Shown here: piece after piece, positions 56,293-64,000 of the stretch | Position numbering within the stretch: the stretch's first letter is position 1 | Layout: each line of letters begins with the position of its first letter | NCBI GenBank assembly: GCA_014529385.2 | Contig: CM043947.1 | Location: forward strand, 99,606,036-99,670,035 | Length of the DNA: 64,000 nt | Direction: 5' to 3' | Source: Adiantum capillus-veneris | Taxonomy: Eukaryota > Streptophyta > Polypodiopsida > Polypodiales > Pteridaceae | Translations under genes and position numbers: made by a program | The notes under the pieces: generated by a model | Told to the model about the DNA's origin: nothing | Databases searched by the model: none | Seen by the model: the letters and a program-made list of their open reading frames with translations, nothing else

Positions 56293-56780
56293 ATAGAACT
56301 TATTTGTGAGTATTGCCAAAAGAAAGAGTACTAAAGACTACAACAAATAGCTTAGTTTTTTGGACGGTGGGTAAGACTGTTCGTTAGTTTCCATTCATTT
56401 TTCTTGAATTTGTTTGGTCTTGCCTTGTTAAAAGATGTACATATTAGTCAACACACTGGCTTTTATAGCTTCTTCAAATAAAAAATTATTACTTAAAATA
56501 AGAAATTGAAAATTTTAAGGATGGTCTTTGGGTTTTAACTTTTTCCAAAATTTGCACCGAGCATTCTGTTTCATCTTCAGGCATAGTTCTTCGGTTTGTA
56601 AGATTTTAAAGAGCAAGAATTAAGTTAAGATACATTTTTTTTGGAGGCTATAGCATGTTTCAACATGTCCATGCGATTTTCTTGTTGGAATGAGTTCCTT
56701 GAACTCTGAATTCCTTGTTCTCTGTGTAATGAAACTTTCAAGCTTGCATTGAGAAAGTGTACAAAAATGATATTATTGTG
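56293..56780. other. No recognisable gene
   Basis: AT-rich non-coding sequence between the GA array and the copia relic. Confidence 0.5.
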
Positions 56781-56785
56781 AAGAA

Positions 56786-57300
56786 TGGAACATGGTCTTT
56801 GTGTGACTTGCCTCTTGGCGAAAAGGCCATTGGTATTATATGGGGTTTCATGTAATCTTGATAGTATTGATGGTGCAATTATAGGTTTTTGGAAAAAGGA
56901 GATGCTCAGGTTGATTATGATGGAACTTTTGTTCCCACTTAGCGTGATATTTTTAGCACTTGTGCATTAACCGCTCATAATGGTTGGAATGTACATTAGT
57001 TGGGCATATAGAGTTAGTTTTTGGATGGTGATTTGCATGAGGAAATTTATATATAATACCTTAGTGGTTTTATTCAAAAAGAGAAGGAAAACATGGTGTG
57101 TTGGCTTAAGAAGGCATTCCACGATTTATAACAAGATTGATGTGCTTGGTATGGTACAATTCGTGCTTATTTGAATGTATATGGTTTTTTAAAGAGTCCA
57201 TTTGAGAGCACTCCATATGTCAAGCATGTGGATGATGTATTACTGATCATTGTGTTTTATGTCAATCATATGTTGCTCATTGGACCAAATGGGCGACATT
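56786..57300 (+). pseudogene. Ty1/copia reverse transcriptase relic
   Basis: Frames carry TWSLCDLPLGEKAIG (about 56790-56835), TAHNGWNVH (about 56965), DGDLHEEIYI (about 57025-57055), MVCWLKKAF (about 57090), CAWYGTI and, near 57265, the catalytic box in the form YVNHMLLIGPN instead of YVDD. Multiple stops interrupt it. The box IIGPN is shared with the copia pol at 61.5 kb, which suggests the same broad family. Neither LTR is visible. Confidence 0.75.
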
Positions 57301-57454
57301 GTTGATTTCGAGGCTGATTTGGATGTCTCTTGCTTTTTTTGAAAAAGAGAAAATTCTAGTTTAGTACTATTCTCCTTAGTTTTCCCACCATCTTTCTTAG
57401 TTATCTCATGAGCCTCCATAGTTAACTCATAACAAAAACCATTTGGTGAACCTT

Positions 57455-57960
57455 ATTTAGTGAAGGGTTCACTTCTTACACAATTTTTGTATACATGGAG
57501 GGCCATCTATTAATGTTAAAATCACGTGAGGAGGACATCCTCAGTATGTGCCTCTAATCATTTTTGTATTTGTTTTGATAGGAATCTCTAGGGATGCTGC
57601 CGTTTTTTGCTTTAGAAAACTGAGGGACAATTTACTCAAATCTAAACTCATTTTGTAAAGGGTTTACTCCTTATGCAATTCTAGCACATTTCATTCAAAT
57701 CTAAACTCATTTCGTGAAGGGTTCACTCTTTATGCAATTCTAGCATACACAGAGGGCCGTCAACTAATGCTAAAATCGTGTAAGGACATCTACTACTAAT
57801 GGAAGAAATTCAAGCAAATCTACTTCAATGCAAAGCATGGTATATTCCTTATGTAATTTTAGGAGGCATGGAGGGCCATCCTTTAATGCGAAAATCACGT
57901 AAGGAGGACAACCTCCTACTGTCACAAAAGATTCAATAATATCTTCTTCAATTTGAAGGA
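57455..57960. repeat. Imperfect tandem repeats with GGAGGGCCATC motif
   Basis: The block GGAGGGCC(A/G)TC..TAATG followed by AAAATC(A/G)(C/T)GT(G/A)AGGA occurs near 57499, 57732 and 57863. An AAACTCATTT(C/T)GT(G/A)AAGGGTT block occurs near 57646, 57703 and, diverged, 57439. The order suggests decayed tandem duplications. Confidence 0.7.
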
Positions 57961-59070
57961 GGTTGCAATTTGTACCATCAACTTTGAAATTATGTGAGGA
58001 GGAAAAGTAAGTACTACACACTTTGATATCCTCCTAGAGCCATTCTAGTTAGATACTATAGCTCAAAATTTGAGAAAACAAAAATGCATAGTAGACCCTC
58101 AATTACGTGTCTCAAAAACTCGACTAATTGGTTGAATCCACACCCAATGGCTAATTTTTGCCCCGAAAATTTTTGTCCATGCAAATCATTGTTTAAGTAT
58201 TTGTGCACACCTATATAAAGGGGAGGTTGCCCTTGAATTTGATTTTTTTTCACTATCTCCTCATTTTGCCCTCCCATCTTTCCATTGTCTTTCACTTTCA
58301 CCATTTAATCCTTGAAATCAAAATTTCCAATACATTCACCATTTCAATCAAGATTTTTTGTGGTGGGTATAATCCTCCCACATCATCTCGAAGTAGTGAA
58401 TATAATCTCAACTTATTTGATAAGCACTTACTATTTTTCAATTCAAGTTTTTCTTTACGGTGTTAATCTTATGTGATTTTATTGCAAATTCAAATATCCC
58501 TCCAAGTGAACTATTTTTGTGGATGGGCAAGATCTATTGCTAAACACAAGTTTATTTTGGGGTGTTGCGTGTACATGAGTGTAGCTTTGTTGGATAGGCC
58601 TCTGTGTAGTCTATTTTTTCCCATGGATTCAACCCAATGTCATTTTTTTTTTTGCAAAATTATATCGTGTGTTATTCTTACACAATTTTAATAATAGTGA
58701 ATAGCCCTCCGAGTAGTCGAATTTTGCGCAAAGATTCAACCCTTTATTCAGCAAAGCCTTTTTTGCATAGTGTTGCTATTGCATGAGTTCAACTTAGTTA
58801 GATGGCTCTCCGAGAGCTGTATTTTTGCACATGAGGGGCACTCTTTGAAAGACATTTACTTTTTGATTGGTGTTAGTCGTGTAAAATTAGGCTTGATGAC
58901 TGTCTCTTAAGAGTGCCCTATTCTCATGTACCGGCTCAACCCTTTGCTGCTCAACTTGATCTTTACCCACAAATTTAACTTGGATGGTGTCCACCTTATT
59001 CTCAAATTGAACATGAAAGGCAATTATTATTCTCAAGCACATGCTTCTTTTCACTTACACTTTGTTGATG
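57960..59070. other. No supported gene
   Basis: AT-rich sequence with weak repetition of CTCCGAG(A/T)AG-type phrases. Open frames are short and without motifs. Confidence 0.4.
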
Positions 59071-59076
59071 CTGTAG

Positions 59077-59300
59077 GGATTGAAACATACCAAGAAGATT
59101 GCTAAGAAGGTCCCAAAAGAGGAGGTTAAGCACGAGGAGCCACCTGATGAATCAAAAGAAAAACCAAGGGGAAAGCTCATAGAGAAAACAAAAAGTCATG
59201 CAACTAGAAAGCAAACACCTTAGAAAGGAAGTGATACCAAGATCCCACTTAAGCCTCTTCCAAAGAAGAAAACTTCAGGGAGGTTAAGAGAGCATAGAAG
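59077..59300 (+). other. Lys/Glu-rich open stretch, unknown
   Basis: After a TAG at 59075-59077 the sequence reads open for about 48 codons, rich in Lys, Glu and Pro. A stop follows, and then about 25 more Lys/Pro-rich codons in the same frame. The preceding CTGTAG could be a splice acceptor. I do not recognise a family; it could be part of a decayed transposon gag or a fragment of an unknown gene. Confidence 0.25.
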
Positions 59301-60038
59301 GCCTTCACTATGGTGGTTCTTAGTCTTCCTTTCTAGAGACTTTGCAAGTGGGTTGCAGGGCAATTAAAAATAGACATGAGATGAAAAAGGAGTGCCTTGG
59401 ATTGCATGCAAGAGGTTAGGACTTTAAAGATTGGAAATAAGGAGCTCAAAGATAAGGTATTGGCTTTCTATGAGTGTGCATGCCACTATGATTGGGCACA
59501 TTCAAAATGCTCTCAACCCTAAGGAGTCTCAAGATACCTTATTGACATATTGTTGTTGGATGTGACCAACACAAAAGCAAGGAATCCATAGTTTAAGATT
59601 GAGCTAAATACAATGTAGAAGAAAACCTATTTATCAATGCCTTGACTTGATTGCATGAGGACCACAAGGTCCTATTTTGTATTTTTTTTTTGCAAAAATC
59701 ACTTTTTGAAAAAATTGGCCGAAAGGCAAAAGGAAAAGGTTGTTCCAAACATTTTTTCATATCATGCACCTAGGCTAACTATGCAATGTTTAGGAGATAT
59801 TTTAGTTTTTGTAATAGCCTACTATTTTTTCAAGTTGTGGGCATGATAGAGAAGAAGGGAGAGCTCTGAGAGAGATTTTGTGTGTATGCTCCACCATAGC
59901 CAATCACTTGAAAAATAAGCAATCTTTGATCGCATTGTCTTTGGTGTTGTCTCCACCATCCCTTCTTCTCTTCTCTTCTCTCTTGCAATGGTGTTGGCGT
60001 ATGTAAGCTGTGTGTGCCCCGAGCCAATTGGTGTGGGT

Positions 60039-60042
<4 letters not shown>

Positions 60043-60080
<38 letters not shown>
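60043..60080. repeat. (GA)n microsatellite
   Basis: A pure GA run of about 38 bp. Confidence 0.95.
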
Positions 60081-60082
<2 letters not shown>

Positions 60083-60277
60083 TGTCTTGTGTGTGTGGTT
60101 GAGAATTGAGAAGCGATCACAATGATTGGAATGCAATAAGATGTGCTTTTACGTGTGATTGTGTGTTTGGGTATGTGAATGAGTGATTACAATGAGTTTT
60201 GGTTGTTCGATGTGTTTTTTTGGGAGCATTGGATACTATGATTCCACTTGAGATATAGAGAGGTGTGTGTGTGTATG

Positions 60278-60500
60278 TGTTTAGGATTGCAGGAAAACAC
60301 GCACAACTTGGAGAAGACGAAGGAAGCTCAAGGCACACAAAAGAGAATGTATTATGTAGTGTGCAATGGAAAGATAGATAGCCCTAGAGTGATAGACATA
60401 TATACAACGCACGAGGGGAAAAACCTCCTAGTGAGGGAAAAAGTTCCTCGGTAGTCCTAATTGTGTTCACACACGTCACTACCACATGTATATGGTAACA
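60278..60500 (-). repeat. Copia Y 3' LTR
   Basis: A 223-bp LTR beginning TGTTACC on the minus strand, related to copia X along its length. It borders a GTGTGTATGTGT tract at its outer end, so that end is approximate. Confidence 0.75.
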
Positions 60501-60576
60501 AACCCCCCTGGGAGTGATGCGGTGAATGAGAGCTGGCACATAGAATATAGGGAAGTACCATGCCCTGAGGACATGA

Positions 60577-62205
60577 TCAGTCCACAAAGGGGAGTAAGTC
60601 CAAAGCTTTGCAGAAAGCTTCGAACTTCTCACGAGACAATGCCTTTGTGAAAAGATCTGCAAGGTTGTCATGTGTTGACACATAAGCCAAGCTGATCTCT
60701 CTTGCTGAGAGCCTCTCTCTGACATAGTGGTAATGCACCTCAATGTGCTTTGTACAAGCATGAAAAATTGGGTTCCTCACAATTGCCAACGCGCTCTGGA
60801 TGTCAATGCAGATAGTCTCGGCAATGTCCAGTCCAACACCCAAATCAGCCACCATAAGACGTTTGAGCCATACACACTCAACCGTAGTTGTGAAGACTGC
60901 CCTATACTTAGCCTCACAAGTGGAAATGCCCACAATGGGTTGCTTCTTGCTCAACCATGATATGCATGAACTGCCGAGCATGAAACAAAAACCACTCGTG
61001 GACACTTGCGTGTCATAACAACTAGACCAATGTGAGTCCGAAAAAGCATGTAAATCTGGTGGCAATGATCCCCCCTTGGGATAAAACAAGCCAAGATGTA
61101 AAGTGCCACTCAAGTAGTGAAAAATCTTCTTGACAACTTGCCAATGCTTAACCATGTGCTATGCATAAATCTATTAACGTGTGAGATTGAAAATTGAATA
61201 TCCAGCCTCGTGTTGCATACATAAATAAGGCAACCAATAGCAGTTTGGTAAAGAGTGACATCGGCAGTATCACCAAAATCATGAAGACTCAATTTCAAAC
61301 ATGTTTCCATTAGAAAGGCAATAGGTTTGCAATCCTCAAGTCCAAGCTTACATAGCAATGTCTCTATGTAACTTGTCTAACACAAGGAAATACCACCATC
61401 ACACTCCTTAAACTGTATGCCCAAGTAATGATGCAACATCCCCATATCTTTCATCTTGAAAGTAGCATTCAAATTAGCCTTAAATTAAATAATATGTCTC
61501 TCATTTGGTCCAATGATCAACAAATCATCCACATAGAGAACAACAATGAGAAGTACATCACCCTGATGCTTTACATACAATGTGATTTCTATTGGATTGT
61601 TACAAAAGCCTCATTTGACCAAATGAGTGTCAACCTTCTCATACCAAGCACAAGGAGATTGCTTCAACCCATACAAAGATTTCTTACATTTGTACTTTTT
61701 ATCTTCCTGTCCTTTAATGACAAAACTGTGAGGCTGCATTACATAAATTTCCTCAAATATGTCACCATTCATGAAAGCACTAACAATGTCTGACTGATGT
61801 ATATCCCAACCAAAATGAGCTGTCAATGCATATAGAAAACGCACAGTAGTCATACAATAAGTGGGGAGCAAAAGTCTCTTCATAATCTATGGCTTTTTGT
61901 TGTGCATAACCCTTTGCAACAAGTCAAGCCTTATAGCAATCAATCTCACCATCCGGCTTGCATTTCAACTCGTAAACCCACTTTGTACCAATGGCCTTTT
62001 TGTCAGGAGGCAAATCACATAAAATCCATGTGTCATTTTCTATAAGTGCATCATATTCTGATTTCATGACAGCCATCCAAATTTGTGAATTTTGTGCTTC
62101 ATCAAAAAATAGAGGTTCCTCAACATTACATAAGCTAGACACAGCCAAAGAATAACAATCTGATGCATAAGATGCATGACAAGAACCTGGACGAGTACGA
62201 GACAA
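60577..62205 (-). pseudogene. Copia Y reverse transcriptase and RNase H
   Basis: Blocks in order: WILCDLPPDKKAIGTKWVYE (about 62020), SAFMNGDIFEEIYVMQP (about 61740), KKSLYGLKQSPCAWYEK (about 61650), the catalytic LYVDDLLIIGPN (about 61515), EDCKPIAFLMETCLKL (about 61290) and YQTAIGCLIYVCNTRLDIQF. RNase H covers 61155-60577 with ISTCEAKYRA (family: S-T-x-E-A-E-Y), DIQSALAIVRNP and CTKHIEVHYHYVRE. At least four frame breaks separate the parts, although YVDD is intact. The frame ends just before the purine tract and LTR. Confidence 0.9.
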
Positions 62206-62459
62206 AAGGTGGATCTAATTTACTATCACGCAAAGTATGCACCAGCCATTTTGGCATACCTCTAGCCTGCTTATTCTCAGCCCTTTCCTCATCAAGTACA
62301 TCATGTACATCTACATTAGTAATAGGCTAATTTGTAAAATTTTCAAAAACCCCATAGGCTCTACATTTGCCTCATTGGAATTTACATTCGAGCTTCAATC
62401 ATTTGATGGTACCAGTTCCTATCCAAACATAGTGTGTAGACTCCATTTAGAACGCTCAT

Positions 62460-63490
62460 GAGCATGGTAAATGAGTTTATCACAACTAAGATGTACCAAA
62501 AAAAGTACCTCTAGTCACTTTCCATGAAAGTAACTTACTGACATAACTCATCAGCCAAGTTTAAGTCCTTGACTTGTTCATTAGTAAACAACCCCACCAT
62601 AACTAGTGTTGAAGGTTGAGAGCCTGATTTAAACATGAAGAGACTAAACTTAGTCGCAAACATGCATTAACTGAGAGTAAGTAAACTCCAAGTAGAGCAA
62701 TAAATGCTGACGCTTAGCATGACTATTATCCGCCTTGATCCCGACATCATTCGTTGAAAACCGAGAGTCCCGTTGTCTTTAAGATGGGTACAATTTCACA
62801 GCAACCGACTAGGAAGACGGTGCTCAGGTCGGCCCCTGATATGCTCGAAAGCTTGTGTTCGGGCCCACCATGGCAAAACCCTACACCATGGATGCCTTGC
62901 CAAGCCTATGATAGTGGCCTTTGCCGCATGAGGACATGCAACATATTGGAGCACATTTGCCGCCAGCCTTGGATGCCTGGCATGGCTGCAACCCTTAGCA
63001 AGAGTGGGTGCCCAAAATAGGGTACCCAACTCTGGATTCCAAAAAAAAGAAAAATAGAAAACTAACCTTGAAGTTGACTGGCCATGGCGTTGCACAGAGA
63101 CGCCAAAAAGGAGAGAGACCAAGAGCACACGACGCGTCTGCTTCTCGAATGTGCCAGCTTCGGAGATGTGATCTGTGTGGCTGGGCCTCGCGCTCCTGTC
63201 GAGCTCCATAGCTCCGTGTTCTGTGCAGGTCGGCCCCTCTCCTCCCTTTGCCTCAAGAGGCCGTGCACACACCTGGTTGTTCCTTCCTTGCCAGTCAAGA
63301 GAGGATCCCCACAACGTCATCCCCGCCTGCCAAGAGATCCTGCACACACGGTGTGCCTCGTCCCCGATGTTGAACACCACAGCCTGCATGATTATGCAAG
63401 ACCATGCATGTCACGGCTTGCTGCTGAAAACGAGGGAGAGAGAGAAGAATCCAGAGAGAGGGAGGCCCTGCCTCATGCTACCGAACGAGC
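62460..63490. other. Probably element internal sequence, no clear gene
   Basis: The stretch holds overlapping open frames on both strands (62796-63389 minus and 63084-63626 plus) without a family motif. It is the region inside the primer site at 63.62 kb and may be leader sequence. Confidence 0.35.
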
Positions 63491-63491
<1 letters not shown>

Positions 63492-63554
<63 letters not shown>

Positions 63555-63585
63555 AAGAGAGAGAGAGCAAAAGAGAGAGAGTCCT
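63492..63585. repeat. (GA)n microsatellite with interruptions
   Basis: GA run from about 63492 to 63554, followed by GAGCAAGAGAGA-type units to 63585. Confidence 0.95.
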
Positions 63586-63619
63586 TCCTCTTCCTCCATA
63601 GCTCTCCCCTCCCCCCTGA

Positions 63620-63910
63620 GCTCTGATACCAGTGAAAGGGCAAGGGAACTGGACATACTCATCACCACCCAACCATGCTCTATATAGACCCTTGAACTTC
63701 TAAATATAGGGACCCCCTTGACTGCATGTCCGTCCTGACCCTTGGCCATGCCTGGTCTTACCATTGTCTTGACACTAAGACTCTTAGCACATGAATTTAT
63801 CAAGACTTGAAGCTTTGGGACTAATCCTTTGCTCATTTTATGGCTCGACAATTGAATTCTAATTGTGCCAACAAGTGTTTTTTTCACCCTCATCATGGGA
63901 CTTTTCAGAT
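63620..63910 (-). mobile_element. 5' end of another minus-strand copia-type element: primer site and LTR
   Basis: On the minus strand the initiator-Met primer site TGGTATCAGAGCTC is at about 63632-63619. To its right a sequence starting TGAAAGGG on the plus strand would be the inner LTR end (…TTTCA in element orientation). A TATATAGA box on the minus strand lies near 63680, as expected for an LTR promoter. The outer end is not certain; TTTTCA at about 63902-63907 is a candidate. No partner LTR was found. Confidence 0.55.
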
Positions 63911-64000
63911 TCTTGTGCTTACCACATGAATTTCTTCTACTAAAAGTAAGCTTGAATCCTCAAAGAGTGGACTATTGAAGGACCAAGTTGGCATTGAAGG

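Larger units (their letters stand above)
60278..62460 (-). mobile_element. Copia Y: 3' part of a minus-strand Ty1/copia element
   Basis: The 3' LTR (60278-60500) is followed inside by a purine tract (GGGGGG, 60502-60508 on the minus strand) and by RNase H, RT and integrase C-terminal remnants running right to about 62460. The LTR is related to copia X at 12548-12770 and has the same 223-bp length. The 5' half was not found; whether the primer site at 63.6 kb belongs to it is doubtful, because the LTR starts differ. Confidence 0.8.

Noticed and set aside
55795-56319. Open frames of 131 and 174 codons
   Set aside because: They follow the GA array (Arg-Glu or Ser-Leu runs) and have no other content.
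63084-63896. Overlapping open frames on both strands
   Set aside because: Largely the GA run and its flanks, with no family motif and antisense overlap.

Overview
This window comes from a large, repeat-rich land-plant nuclear genome. The evidence is one intron-containing plant NADPH oxidase (RBOH) gene, plant-type Ty1/copia and Ty3/gypsy LTR retrotransposons primed by initiator-Met-type and other tRNAs, a CACTA transposon with plant TNP2/DUF4218/DUF4216 domains, a PPR fragment and many long GA/GT microsatellites. The repeat load and the PPR fragment would fit a fern, lycophyte or gymnosperm, but I cannot fix the lineage.

Layout. 1-7150: a minus-strand Ty3/gypsy element (gypsy A) interrupted by a plus-strand LTR element (LTR 767-1122) and, about 60 bp away, by a full-length but internally deleted minus-strand copia element (copia 1, 1187-5262, TSD CCACT). 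7860-12509: a decayed plus-strand CACTA element whose 3' end lies in the leader of a copia remnant (LTR 12548-12770). 12771-19600: a minus-strand gypsy relic (gypsy B) split inside its protease active-site codons by a plus-strand copia element (copia 2, 13570-19139, TSD CCATC). 20500-22430: two tandem arrays, with periods of about 75 bp and about 230 bp. 22550-24330: microsatellites and a PPR pseudogene fragment. 24564-41562: a plus-strand, dual-RNase-H (Tat-like) gypsy element (gypsy C, same family as A), split by a minus-strand chromodomain gypsy element (gypsy D, 27759-36473, TSD ATCTG). 42500-43080: tRNA-derived SINE-like sequence with inverted arms. 43500-44350: dense CT/CA microsatellites upstream of the RBOH gene. 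44590-54984: RBOH, reconstructed as 15 exons and 990 codons with consistent splice phases and a polyadenylation signal at 55076. 55900-63990: GA-rich compound repeats, a plus-strand copia RT relic, short tandem repeats, a minus-strand copia pol with its 3' LTR (60278-60500), and a copia-type primer site plus LTR start at 63.6 kb.

The only gene that looks functional is RBOH, a plasma-membrane superoxide-producing oxidase gated by calcium through EF hands. Everything else is mobile-element sequence at different stages of decay, and three of the insertions can be dated relative to their hosts by nesting and target-site duplications. I found no operon-like or defence-like system. The most unusual structures are the RT-less copia derivative with an open integrase-RNase H frame, the insertion inside a protease catalytic motif, the inverted tRNA-derived structure at 42.5-43.1 kb and the 230-bp satellite-like array.
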